Position numbers and translations under genes: made by a program | Notes under the pieces: generated by a model | Seen by the model: only the letters and a program-made list of their open reading frames with translations | Databases searched by the model: none | What the model was told of the DNA's origin: nothing | In this document: piece after piece, positions 26,679 through 34,854 of the stretch | Layout: each line of letters begins with the position of its first letter | Position numbering within the stretch: the first letter of the stretch is position 1 | DNA from: an uncultured Clostridium sp. | GTDB taxonomy: Bacteria; Bacillota; Clostridia; Lachnospirales; Lachnospiraceae | Length of the DNA: 64,000 nt | Direction of reading: 5' to 3' | Assembly (NCBI GenBank): GCA_946553025.1 | Contig: CAMNRM010000009.1 | Location: 1-64,000 of the forward strand

Positions 26679-26707
26679 TTGATAATACGTGCCACACGTG
26701 TTATACT
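26679..26707 (+). promoter_or_regulatory. hicAB promoter with palindromic operator
   Basis: TTGATA (26679-26684) and TATACT (26702-26707) flank a 17-base spacer. The spacer holds the inverted repeat ACGTG-CCA-CACGT (26687-26699), a probable site for the HicB ribbon-helix-helix domain, giving autorepression by blocking RNA polymerase. Confidence 0.8.
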
Positions 26708-26728
26708 GTTTCTGTAAGGAGGTGGAAC

Positions 26729-26905
26729 ATGAAAGATAAAGACTTGTTAAAACTTTTGAAGAAAAACGGTTGGCATATTGTTAGAGTTAATGGAAGCCAT
26801 CATATTCTTCAAAAAGGGGAACATACTACAGTAGTTCCCATACATGGTAAAGATGTTCCGCCCGGCTTGCTTAACAGTATTCTTAAGGAGGCTGGTTTGA
26901 AATAG
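26729..26905 (+). CDS. hicA: HicA-type mRNA interferase toxin
   Basis: A 58-residue protein with dsRBD-like HicA sequence: KDLLKLLKKNGWHIVRVNGSHHILQKG, where the GSHHI His is the family catalytic residue, and VPIHGKDVPPGLLNSILKEAGL at the C-terminus (each segment given in part). HicA cleaves mRNA and tmRNA independently of translation and is neutralised by HicB. AAGGAGG stands 7 bases before the ATG. It is followed by hicB 38 bases downstream. Confidence 0.9.
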   Translation: MKDKDLLKLLKKNGWHIVRVNGSHHILQKGEHTTVVPIHGKDVPPGLLNSILKEAGLK

Positions 26906-26943
26906 TCCTTATGTTCTTAAATCTATATCAGGAGGTTGCGCTT

Positions 26944-27321
26944 ATGTTATTTGTTTATCCTGCTATTTTTCATAAAGAAGATGATGCTTATTGGGTTGAG
27001 TTTCCTGATTTGAAAGGCTGTCATACTTATGGAGGTTCGATTACTGAAACGATGGAAGCTGCACAGGAAGCTTTAGCTGGATACCTTCTTACGCTTTTGG
27101 AACAAAAAAGAACAATTGCATCACCTTCAGATATTTCTTCTATTTACGTAAAAGATGGTTTTTCATCCCTTGTATCTTGTGATATTAATCAATACAAAGA
27201 TACCAAAGCGGTTAAAAAGACATTAACGATACCATCATGGCTGAATGATCGTGCTGTTTCCATGGGATTAAATTTTTCACAGGTATTGCAGGAAGCACTT
27301 CTTTCTAAAATACAGGTGTAA
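26944..27321 (+). CDS. hicB: HicB-type antitoxin with C-terminal ribbon-helix-helix
   Basis: A 125-residue antitoxin. The N-terminal partial RNase-H-like domain reads VYPAIFHKEDDAYWVEFPDLKG (split) and continues ITETMEAAQEALAGYLL; the C-terminus (about 95-125) is LTIPSWLNDRAVSMGLNFSQVLQ, a ribbon-helix-helix DNA-binding unit. I take ATG 26944, 8 bases after AGGAGG, instead of the upstream in-frame ATG at 26911. It binds HicA and should repress the shared promoter through the palindrome at 26687. Confidence 0.9.
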   Translation: MLFVYPAIFHKEDDAYWVEFPDLKGCHTYGGSITETMEAAQEALAGYLLTLLEQKRTIASPSDISSIYVKDGFSSLVSCDINQYKDTKAVKKTLTIPSWLNDRAVSMGLNFSQVLQEALLSKIQV

Positions 27322-27346
27322 TCGCTAAATCATCTGTGATGGTTAT

Positions 27347-28057
27347 TCAAGGAGATGTGATATAAGTTGCATCTCCTGTTTCAATCGCATAAGCCGCCAG
27401 CCTCCCGCCGAACACACATCCGCAGTCAATCGCGATATGTCCGTTTCCGCAATAGATTTTCGGCAGATGGTCTTTTCGGATATATACAGTAGGTGTGTGC
27501 CCGGTAATGACAAAAATATTCGGATCGGAATAATAGCGTTTTTCATAATCCGTGCGATTGTCAATAAAATCAATAAAGTCATAGTTTTCTAAAGGCTTAT
27601 CTTCGCTGAAATTACTGATTCCCGCATGGACAAGAATATAGGTTTTTTCATTTTCCTTAATTACTTCATAGGATTTTGCTTTTTCCAGAAATTCATTTAC
27701 AGCTATTCGCTCTTTTTGAGGAAGTTTTATAAACTGCCTTGCCGTTGTAATTCCACCATCCTCCAGCCACATGCGGAAATCGGTGATATCTTCCGGATCA
27801 CAGTCTTCGAGGTATTTATCGGCTAAATCCAATCCCTTCCTTCCGAGAAAATAAAGAAACATATAGTCATGATTGCCCAGGATATAAGTGATGTTTTTCC
27901 GGCTAAGCAAATCCTGAAAAACTTTTATCGGTTCTGGACCACGATCGGCGGCATCACCTAAAACATAAAGCCAGTCGTCCACAGAGAAATGAATTTTATC
28001 CAGCAGAGCAAGGTATTCTCTGTAGCAGCCGTGGATATCTGAAATAACATATTTCAT
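27347..28057 (-). CDS. Calcineurin-like metallophosphoesterase (PrpE/ApaH-like Ser/Thr phosphatase family)
   Basis: A 236-residue enzyme with the full two-metal site: SDIHGC (residues 6-11), GDAADRGPEP (about 34-43), GNHDYM (about 60-65), later HAG and GHTP. These motifs are those of bacterial serine/threonine protein phosphatase 1-like and diadenosine tetraphosphatase-like proteins; the substrate cannot be told apart from sequence. It is transcribed from its own promoter at 28126-28154 and converges on hicB, with a small hairpin (27348-27375) near its 3' end. Confidence 0.88.
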   Translation of the reverse strand: MKYVISDIHGCYREYLALLDKIHFSVDDWLYVLGDAADRGPEPIKVFQDLLSRKNITYILGNHDYMFLYFLGRKGLDLADKYLEDCDPEDITDFRMWLEDGGITTARQFIKLPQKERIAVNEFLEKAKSYEVIKENEKTYILVHAGISNFSEDKPLENYDFIDFIDNRTDYEKRYYSDPNIFVITGHTPTVYIRKDHLPKIYCGNGHIAIDCGCVFGGRLAAYAIETGDATYITSP

Positions 28058-28125
28058 AATGAATAAGTCCCCCGCACAAAAAAGATTCTCAATTGAAATA
28101 ATTATATTATTTGTGTTGTGAAATA

Positions 28126-28154
28126 ATCATAACACAATCCTAGTTCTCTGTCAA
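28126..28154 (-). promoter_or_regulatory. Promoter of the metallophosphoesterase gene
   Basis: On the minus strand TTGACA (28154-28149), 17 bases, TATGAT (28131-28126). Nearby inverted repeats (TTGTGTT/AACACAA and ATTATTT/AAATAAT around 28106-28137) could be operator sites. Confidence 0.75.
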
Positions 28155-28218
28155 CAAAAATATCAGCCAAAAAATCGAATGAATGTTCGAGAAAATACAG
28201 GTTTTTCTCTTGAAATAC

Positions 28219-28247
28219 TTGACTGGGGAGATAAAAAAACATATACT
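28219..28247 (+). promoter_or_regulatory. Promoter of the Panacea antitoxin pair
   Basis: TTGACT (28219-28224), 17-base spacer, TATACT (28242-28247), leading to the gene at 28328 after an 80-base leader. Confidence 0.75.
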
Positions 28248-28327
28248 GTAAAGTAATAAGAAACAAATCCTCATACAAGTAAATTTTGTTTGAATTTTTA
28301 TCTTTTTCTGTAGGAAGGGGGAGTTTT

Positions 28328-28825
28328 ATGTTAAAGGGAATTGATGTTGCAACTTATTTTTTAAACTTGGATAAAACCGGTGAAATTTTTAATAAAAAGC
28401 TCCGCACGCAAAATGGGAGAACATTTTATGAAGGAAATGCAAGATTAAATAAGTATATGCATTTAGCTCAGAATATCTATATTGCGAAATATGGAGAACT
28501 GCTTATGGATTCTATATTTTATGCTTATGATAATGGCGCTGTAGATCCTGTTGTTCAGGAAAATTATTCTGTGCTTTTAGACCGCCGCGGACGTTTGGTT
28601 TCGTTTTCGGAAGAAGAAGAGAAGTTTTTATGCAGTATTTTTAAAGCTTTTCGCAATGCGTCACTTGATGAGTTAATTGAGTTGTCACATGAAGATGCTG
28701 AATGGTTAGATAAACATGGGCATTATCAGAAAGAAGAACAGAGAATGGATTCTTTATCACGTCGAGATGAATATAAAGAACAGTATATGGATATGGTTAA
28801 AGTCCTGGAAAGGATGGAAGTATGA
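28328..28825 (+). CDS. Panacea/SocA-like (DUF4065) antitoxin-type protein
   Basis: A 165-residue protein whose centre matches the Panacea fold: LNKYMHLAQNIYIAKYGELL, then AYDNGAVDPVVQENY, then SFSEEEEKFLCSIFKAF and DELIELSHEDAEW. In Panacea proteins this order (Lxk..hlAq..yl..yg, then a-x-x-G-x-V-x-x-x) is conserved. PanA-type antitoxins pair with many unrelated toxins. ATG 28328 is preferred because GGAAGGGGGAG lies just upstream. The stop overlaps the next start (ATGA), a toxin-antitoxin-like arrangement with the antitoxin first. Confidence 0.75.
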   Translation: MLKGIDVATYFLNLDKTGEIFNKKLRTQNGRTFYEGNARLNKYMHLAQNIYIAKYGELLMDSIFYAYDNGAVDPVVQENYSVLLDRRGRLVSFSEEEEKFLCSIFKAFRNASLDELIELSHEDAEWLDKHGHYQKEEQRMDSLSRRDEYKEQYMDMVKVLERMEV

Positions 28826-29250
28826 ATGATTTGGAAATTGGTCAAGTGATTTCTTTGAGAATCCGTTTTAATAATTCGGGCCAGATTTCCTCTATTCGTC
28901 ATCCATATCTGGTGGTAGGTATAAACCGTGAACTGGGGATAATTGAGATAGCACAGCTTGATTCACTGGAAGGTAAAGAATATAAGGCTGCAATGCGATG
29001 TAATAAAGTGATTTATTGTGATGACCCGCAAGAGAAAGTTATTGATAAGGATAGTTATTTACAATTAGATAATACTTTTCTGATAGAAATTTATGATGGA
29101 TTGATTAAGTATCGCAGGCAGCCAGATAAATTGAGTAAAGAAAAGCTGAAGAATGTACTGGAAGCTTATTATTCATATCATAAAAAATATCAAATTGATG
29201 AAAATAAACAAGTATACATGACACAGCAGGAAGTGGAAAGCTTACAGTAA
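28822..29250 (+). CDS. MazF/PemK-like small protein, putative toxin partner of Panacea
   Basis: A 142-residue protein coupled to the antitoxin by a 4-base overlap. The N-terminal region EIGQVISLRIRFNNSG followed by RHPYLVVGINRELGIIEIAQLDS has the strand pattern and the G-x-V...hPylVvg signature of the SH3-like MazF/PemK/Kid fold, although the classical R-P-x-L-V is altered to RHPYLVV. The C-terminal 45 residues are helical and charged. Assignment as an RNase toxin is inference from fold pattern and context. Confidence 0.6.
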   Translation: MNDLEIGQVISLRIRFNNSGQISSIRHPYLVVGINRELGIIEIAQLDSLEGKEYKAAMRCNKVIYCDDPQEKVIDKDSYLQLDNTFLIEIYDGLIKYRRQPDKLSKEKLKNVLEAYYSYHKKYQIDENKQVYMTQQEVESLQ

Positions 29251-29291
29251 ATATAGAAAAACAAATCAAACCAAAGAAAGGAACCCCGCCC

Positions 29292-30170
29292 ATGCACTCC
29301 TCCTCCTCTTTTATGAACAAAATCCGCTTTAATTTCCTTTACATCGACAAATATTCCTTTGGCAGGACGTGGATTTACCCGGAGAGTGCCATTCCCTATA
29401 ATATGCTGCGCTACATCATTGACGGAAGTGCGGAGTTTATCGTGGATAATGAGGTGGTGATGGTGAAAAAGGGCCAGGTTTCCTACATCCCGGAAGGCTG
29501 CTATCTTTCCTGCCGGGCGCTGGAGGACAGTTTTTCTTTTTACAGTATCCGTTTTACAACTTCGGTATTCTACGAGGGTGCCAATTTTCTCCGGGAATAT
29601 TATCATTTTCCTCTGGTCATGGATGTGGGGGAGGAGATAGAAACGTATTTTCACGATATCTATACCTGGGTGCGCACGGAAAAGAAGTCGAAGGTTTTCC
29701 ATGTGCGGGGTGCTCTGGACAGTTTGATTGCAAGTCTGATTGATATTCTTAATGCTGACGAGTCCGCAGATGTGGGGGCGGAAATCAGCGGCCTGGAATA
29801 TAACCTGGAACAGATCCGCGTGCGGGTGAAAAAGTCTACGATGCAGATAGATCCCAGAATCCAGACGGTGATTGACTACATTATGCTCAATCCCACAGAG
29901 GAGTACACCTCGGCAAAGCTTGGAGATATCGCCGAAGTGGCAGAAACGACATTTCGCCGCCTGTTTAAAGACGCTACCGGAAAAACGGCAACTGAATTTA
30001 TCCGCCAGGTTCGTCTGACCATGGCGGCAAGGCTTCTCCTTGTTTCCAACGATCCGGTAAACTGTATTGCCCATGATGTGGGATTTGAGGATGCCAACCA
30101 TTTTACCAGGGTGTTTAAGCAGACGTTTGGGCTGACTCCAAACCAGTACAGGAAGAGATCCCAGGAGTAA
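29292..30170 (+). CDS. AraC-family transcriptional regulator
   Basis: A 292-residue regulator with an N-terminal cupin-like sensor region (IPYNMLRYIIDGSAEFIV, MVKKGQVSYIPEGCY) and a C-terminal double HTH: YTSAKLGDIAEVAETTFRRLFK and VGFEDANHFTRVFKQTFGLTPNQYR (split). It precedes, in the same direction, a carbohydrate ABC importer and two oxidoreductases and is the likely regulator of that cluster. The terminator at 30189 separates its transcript from the importer. Confidence 0.9.
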   Translation: MHSSSSFMNKIRFNFLYIDKYSFGRTWIYPESAIPYNMLRYIIDGSAEFIVDNEVVMVKKGQVSYIPEGCYLSCRALEDSFSFYSIRFTTSVFYEGANFLREYYHFPLVMDVGEEIETYFHDIYTWVRTEKKSKVFHVRGALDSLIASLIDILNADESADVGAEISGLEYNLEQIRVRVKKSTMQIDPRIQTVIDYIMLNPTEEYTSAKLGDIAEVAETTFRRLFKDATGKTATEFIRQVRLTMAARLLLVSNDPVNCIAHDVGFEDANHFTRVFKQTFGLTPNQYRKRSQE

Positions 30171-30188
30171 TGAAAAATCCATAAAGAC

Positions 30189-30223
30189 AAGGTTCTGGCA
30201 GCAAATGCCGGGGCCTTATTTTT
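30189..30223 (+). terminator. Terminator after the AraC gene
   Basis: AAGGTTCTGGCA pairs along its length with TGCCGGGGCCTT (including G-T pairs) around the GCAAA loop, followed by ATTTTT. The 240 bases after it, up to 30464, hold the importer promoter region; I see no further gene. Confidence 0.8.
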
Positions 30224-30464
30224 ATGCCCTATTCTTCTTTTTGTCATGTATGCGTTTCGTTACTATCCGACAAAATAATAGAACAAAGTGCCCAACTGCG
30301 CATAAGCCTGTTCTTGTAGGACAATAAAATAATATGATAAAAAATCAAATAAATAGTCGTTTTGTGCTATTATAAGTTGCTCAGTCTGTTGAAATGCATA
30401 AAGGAAATCAATATAATACCAATAGAAACAGCAAATTGACCAACAAAGAAAAGGAGAAGAAAAA

Positions 30465-31835
30465 ATGAAAAAACGTTACACAAGTCTTATTCTTGCAGCA
30501 GCGATTTCGGCAGCGGCACTGGTCGGCTGCGGGGGTGCCGGAAATCAGACCTCTGCTTCCTCACAGGCAGCGGGACAGGAGAGCGCACAGAATGCTGCGG
30601 AAACGGGGGAACTTTCAGGGGAGATTACATTCTGGCATTCCTTTACCCAGGGGCCGAGGCTGGAAACCATCCAGAAGGCCGCGGATAAGTTTATGGCAGA
30701 AAATCCAGGGGTGAAAATTAATATTGAAACCTTTTCCTGGAATGACTTCTACACCAAATGGACCACCGGTCTTGCCTCGGGCAATGTGCCGGATATGAGT
30801 ACGGCCCTGCCGGCCCAGGTGGCGGAGATGATTAATGTTGACGCCCTGACGCCAATTAACGACCTGATTGACGATATCGGCCGGGATAAGTTTGCTCCGG
30901 CAGCGATTGCGGAAGGAACCATGGAGGATAATAACTATTCCCTTCCCCTTTACCGCCACGCGCATGTGATGTGGATCAGGCAGGATCTTTTAGAGGAAAA
31001 CGGACTGGAAGTGCCGGCGACCTGGGATGAACTTTATGAAACCGCAAAAACATTGACCAAAGATGGCGTTTACGGCCTGTCCTTCCCCTGCGGAACGAAT
31101 GATTTCCAGGCGACCTTCTTTTTGGATTTCTATGTGCGAAGCGGCGGCGGAAGCCTGCTGACCGAGGATTTGAAGGCGGATATTACCAGCGACCTTGCCA
31201 TTGAAGGAATTAACTACTGGGTGAAGGTGTATAATGACTGCTCGCCCAAGGATTCCATTAACTTTGACGTACTGGATCAGGCAACCCTTTACTATCAGGG
31301 AAAGACCGCTTTTGACTTTAACTCCGGGTTCCAGATTTCGGGTGTTGCGGCAAACTCGCCGGATCTGCTCCAGTATGTGGACTGCTATCCGATTCCCAAG
31401 ATCAGCGCAGGGGACGAAACCCAGGGAATTATGACCACGAATACCCCGATGGTAGTGTGGAAGGCATCCAAGCATCCTGAGATCTGCAAGGCATTTATGA
31501 AAACCCTGTACGATGAGGAAACTTACGTGGAATTTCTTCATGCAACCCCGGTGGGTATGCTTCCTGCCATCAAGGGAATTGCCGATACGGAGTCGTATAA
31601 GGATGATGAAACCATTCAGCAGTTCACCCATGCAGAGGAAGTTCTCACGGCTGCGGCAGATATCGGAACCGCTTTCGGCTATGAGCACGGACCCAATGTG
31701 CAGGCAGGGATTATGCAGAATAACCATGTGATCGAGGAAATGTTCCAGGATATTATTACCAATGGAACCGATGTTGAAACAGCGGCAAAGACGGCGGAAG
31801 ATAAGCTGAATGCACTGTTTGAAACCGCAGAATAA
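30465..31835 (+). CDS. Carbohydrate ABC transporter substrate-binding lipoprotein (family 1)
   Basis: A 456-residue lipoprotein: positively charged start, hydrophobic segment and lipobox ending LVGC (Cys near 22), then a Ser/Gln/Ala linker. The mature sequence begins with EITFWHSFTQGPRLETI and contains PGVKINIETFSWNDFYTKW, typical of MalE/UgpB-type sugar-binding proteins. Two permease genes and two Gfo/Idh/MocA oxidoreductases follow, indicating a sugar, sugar acid or polyol substrate. No dedicated ATPase gene is in the cluster; as is common in Firmicutes a shared MsmK/UgpC-type ATPase elsewhere probably energises it. Confidence 0.92.
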   Translation: MKKRYTSLILAAAISAAALVGCGGAGNQTSASSQAAGQESAQNAAETGELSGEITFWHSFTQGPRLETIQKAADKFMAENPGVKINIETFSWNDFYTKWTTGLASGNVPDMSTALPAQVAEMINVDALTPINDLIDDIGRDKFAPAAIAEGTMEDNNYSLPLYRHAHVMWIRQDLLEENGLEVPATWDELYETAKTLTKDGVYGLSFPCGTNDFQATFFLDFYVRSGGGSLLTEDLKADITSDLAIEGINYWVKVYNDCSPKDSINFDVLDQATLYYQGKTAFDFNSGFQISGVAANSPDLLQYVDCYPIPKISAGDETQGIMTTNTPMVVWKASKHPEICKAFMKTLYDEETYVEFLHATPVGMLPAIKGIADTESYKDDETIQQFTHAEEVLTAAADIGTAFGYEHGPNVQAGIMQNNHVIEEMFQDIITNGTDVETAAKTAEDKLNALFETAE

Positions 31836-31889
31836 TCTTTCCTGGATTTTATGCCGGATGGGTATGTTTTAGGAGAAGGAGGAGAGAAG

Positions 31890-32771
31890 TTGGGAAAGAA
31901 AAGTTATACGAGATGGCTGTTTGTGCTTCCGGCAATTATCATCGTTGTTGCATTGTTTATTTATCCCATCTGTTCCAGCGTGGTGTACAGTTTCACCAAT
32001 AAAAATCTGATTAAGCCAGCCTTTAAATTTATTGGTTTTAAAAACTACGCAGAGGTATTAAAAGACAGCGGGTTCTGGCTTTCGTTCTTTCACTCGCTGA
32101 AATGGACGGTATTGTCCCTGATTGGACAGATTGTGGTTGGGTTTACGGCGGCTCTGGCATTAAAGCGGATTGAAATCGGCAAGGGAATTTATAAGACGCT
32201 GCTGATTATTCCCTGGGCGTTTCCTTCCATTGTTATTGCATTTTCGTGGAAATGGATTCTTAACGGAGTGTACGGTTTTCTGCCCAATATTCTGTTAAAA
32301 CTGGGGATCTGTGAAACGGCACCGCAGTTTCTTACCAGCGGTACCATGGCCTTTGCCACCCTGGTGATGATTAATATATGGTTCGGCGCTCCCATGATTA
32401 TGGTTAATGTACTTTCGGCGCTGGAAACCGTGCCAAAGGATCAGTACGAGGCGGCGCAGATAGACGGCGCGAAGGTGTGGCAGTCTTTCTACTATGTAAC
32501 CGTTCCGCACATCAAGATGGTGGTAGGGCTTTTGGTGGTATTGAGAACCGTGTGGATCTTTAATAACTTTGATTTAATTTACTTAATCACCGGAGGCGGG
32601 CCGGCAGGAAGCACCCAGACCATTCCGCTGTATGCCTACAATATGGGGTGGAGCACCAAGCTTATCGGGCGTTCCTCGGCGGTTACTGTGTTATTGTTCC
32701 TGTTCTTGATGCTGATCTGCGGGATTTACTTTGCCGTGATTAATAAGTGGGAAAAGGAGGACAGCAAATGA
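31890..32771 (+). CDS. Sugar ABC transporter permease, MalF/UgpA type
   Basis: A 293-residue permease with six hydrophobic segments and the EAA loop EAAQIDGAKVWQSFYYVTVPHI (split, near 195). I choose TTG 31890 (LGKKSYTRWLFVLP) because AGGAGG lies 7 bases upstream; the ATG at 31851 would add 13 residues that contain the ribosome binding site. The stop overlaps the next gene by 4 bases. Confidence 0.9.
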   Translation: MGKKSYTRWLFVLPAIIIVVALFIYPICSSVVYSFTNKNLIKPAFKFIGFKNYAEVLKDSGFWLSFFHSLKWTVLSLIGQIVVGFTAALALKRIEIGKGIYKTLLIIPWAFPSIVIAFSWKWILNGVYGFLPNILLKLGICETAPQFLTSGTMAFATLVMINIWFGAPMIMVNVLSALETVPKDQYEAAQIDGAKVWQSFYYVTVPHIKMVVGLLVVLRTVWIFNNFDLIYLITGGGPAGSTQTIPLYAYNMGWSTKLIGRSSAVTVLLFLFLMLICGIYFAVINKWEKEDSK

Positions 32772-33598
32772 AAAAAGTTAGAGCAGGCTCCGTTATCAGT
32801 CATGGGTATCTGATACTGTTGACCTTTGTATCCATTTTCCCTCTGATTTGGATTTTGATTTCTTCCGTAAAGGGAAAGGGAGAACTTACCGGCAATCCCA
32901 CCGCATTCTGGCCCAGGACGTGGACGCTGGATTATTATACCCATGTAATTAATGACTTAAATTTCTTTGTCAATATTAAAAACAGTGTGATTATCTCCCT
33001 GGTGACGACGCTGATTGCCATTACTGTGGCATCCCTGGCGGCTTACGGCATTGTCCGCTTCTTTAAGAAACTGGGTTCTGCCATGTCCAAGGTGTTGGTA
33101 ACCACCTACATCTTCCCGCCCATCCTTCTGGCGATTCCCTATTCCGTCGTGATGGGAAAAATGGGACTGATTAATACCAGGGTTGGTCTGGTCATTGTCT
33201 ACCTGTCGTTTTCCGTACCCTATGCCGTGTGGCTTCTCACCGGGTTTTTCAGAACCGTTCCGGTGGAAATCGAGGAGGCCGCCCGGATTGACGGGGCGAA
33301 TAAGATGCAGACCTTTGTGCAGGTAGTGCTTCCGCTGGTTGCCCCGGGCGTTGTGGCAACTGCAATTTACACCTTTATTAATACCTGGAATGAGTTTTTA
33401 TACGCATTGATCCTGATGAACAATACCAGCAAAATGACCGTGGCGGTAGCCCTGCGTTCCTTAGACGGAGCGGAAATTCTGGACTGGGGCGATATGATGG
33501 CTGCATCGGCGCTGGTGGTTCTCCCGTCCGTTATCTTCTTCTGTCTGATTCAGAATAAGATTGCAGGCGGCATGTCGGACGGCGCGGTGAAGTCGTAA
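32768..33598 (+). CDS. Sugar ABC transporter permease, MalG/UgpE type
   Basis: A 276-residue permease of the MalG type, six membrane segments, with EAA loop VEIEEAARIDGANKMQTFVQ near residue 175. It starts at ATG 32768, within the preceding stop (ATGA), behind AGGAGG. It forms the channel together with the upstream permease. Confidence 0.92.
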   Translation: MKKVRAGSVISHGYLILLTFVSIFPLIWILISSVKGKGELTGNPTAFWPRTWTLDYYTHVINDLNFFVNIKNSVIISLVTTLIAITVASLAAYGIVRFFKKLGSAMSKVLVTTYIFPPILLAIPYSVVMGKMGLINTRVGLVIVYLSFSVPYAVWLLTGFFRTVPVEIEEAARIDGANKMQTFVQVVLPLVAPGVVATAIYTFINTWNEFLYALILMNNTSKMTVAVALRSLDGAEILDWGDMMAASALVVLPSVIFFCLIQNKIAGGMSDGAVKS

Positions 33599-33634
33599 GC
33601 GTTACTAAATATAAGAAAGAAAAGGTAATAAGGC

Positions 33635-34753
33635 ATGGAAATGATAGGTTACGGCGTGGTCGGTTCCGGTTACTTCGGGGCGGAACTGGCACGTATTATG
33701 AATACAAAACCGGGAGCTGAGGTAAGGGCCGTCTATGACCCGGAAAACGGAAAAACCGTTGCGGCAGAACTGGGATGCGAGGCGGCGGACAGCCTTGAGG
33801 AATTAGTATCCAGAGAGGATATTCAGGCGGTAATCGTGGCAACCCCCAATTATTTACATAAGGAGCCGGTGCTTGCGGCTGCCAGACACGGACTGAACGT
33901 ATTCTGTGAAAAACCCATTGCGCTCTCGTTTAAGGACTGTGAGGAAATGGTCAGAACATGCCAGGAAAATAAGGTCTTTTTTATGGCAGGCCATGTGATG
34001 AACTTTTTCCGGGGTGTGCGCAAGGCAAAGGAATTGATTGGACAGGGCGTTATCGGGGATATCCTGTACTGCCACGCAGCACGCAATGCCTGGGAAGGCA
34101 CAGGGGCATCGGAAACCTGGAAAAAGACCCGTTCCAAGTCCGGCGGTCATCTCTATCACCACATTCATGAACTTGACTGTGTGCAGTTTTTAATGGGCGG
34201 CTGCCCGGACACCGTGACCATGGCGGGCGGCAATGTGGCCCACCAGGGGGACGATTACGGGGATGAGGACGATATGCTGTTTATCACCATGGAATATCCG
34301 GGGAATCGGTATGCGCTCTTAGAGTACGGTTCTGCCTTTCACTGGCAGGAACACTATCTGCTGATTCAGGGAACGAAGGGCGCAATCAAGATCGATATGT
34401 GCTGCTGCGGCATGACATTAAAAACCGAAGAAGGAGAAGAACATTTTCTGGTGCACCGGACGAAGGAAGAGGATGACGACAGAACCAGAATCTACGCGGA
34501 AACCCAGGCGGATAACGGCAATCAGTTCGGACGTCCGGGAAGGAAGCCGTTTTTATGGCTCCAGGGAATTATGGATGAAGAGATGGAATTTTTAAATGCA
34601 GCACTTCACGGCGCAGAAGTGACGGAAGAATTTATGCCCCTTCTTACCGGGGAGGCTGCCAGAAATTCCATTGCAACTGCGGACGCAGCTACCCTTTCCC
34701 TGAAGGAAAACCGGAAAGTAAAATTAAGTGAAATCACAGGCAATGCTTCCTAA
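33635..34753 (+). CDS. Gfo/Idh/MocA-family NAD(P)-dependent oxidoreductase, copy 1
   Basis: A 372-residue enzyme. The Rossmann start GYGVVGSGYFGAELARIM binds NAD(P); the substrate-side EKPIAL Lys (near 95) and the HHIHELDC His-rich motif (near 176) are the usual catalytic elements of sugar/inositol dehydrogenases. It follows the importer by 36 bases. A second copy (34855-35967) has the same length and most residues in common. Activity on the imported carbohydrate is inferred from context. Confidence 0.9.
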   Translation: MEMIGYGVVGSGYFGAELARIMNTKPGAEVRAVYDPENGKTVAAELGCEAADSLEELVSREDIQAVIVATPNYLHKEPVLAAARHGLNVFCEKPIALSFKDCEEMVRTCQENKVFFMAGHVMNFFRGVRKAKELIGQGVIGDILYCHAARNAWEGTGASETWKKTRSKSGGHLYHHIHELDCVQFLMGGCPDTVTMAGGNVAHQGDDYGDEDDMLFITMEYPGNRYALLEYGSAFHWQEHYLLIQGTKGAIKIDMCCCGMTLKTEEGEEHFLVHRTKEEDDDRTRIYAETQADNGNQFGRPGRKPFLWLQGIMDEEMEFLNAALHGAEVTEEFMPLLTGEAARNSIATADAATLSLKENRKVKLSEITGNAS

Positions 34754-34854
34754 AAAAAATAAAGAATTGCAGGCAGGAACAAGTAGTTGTCTGCACGGAA
34801 ACAGACAAAAAAGTAAAAAAGTTGTAAGTATCGAAGAAGAATAGGAGAACAGGA

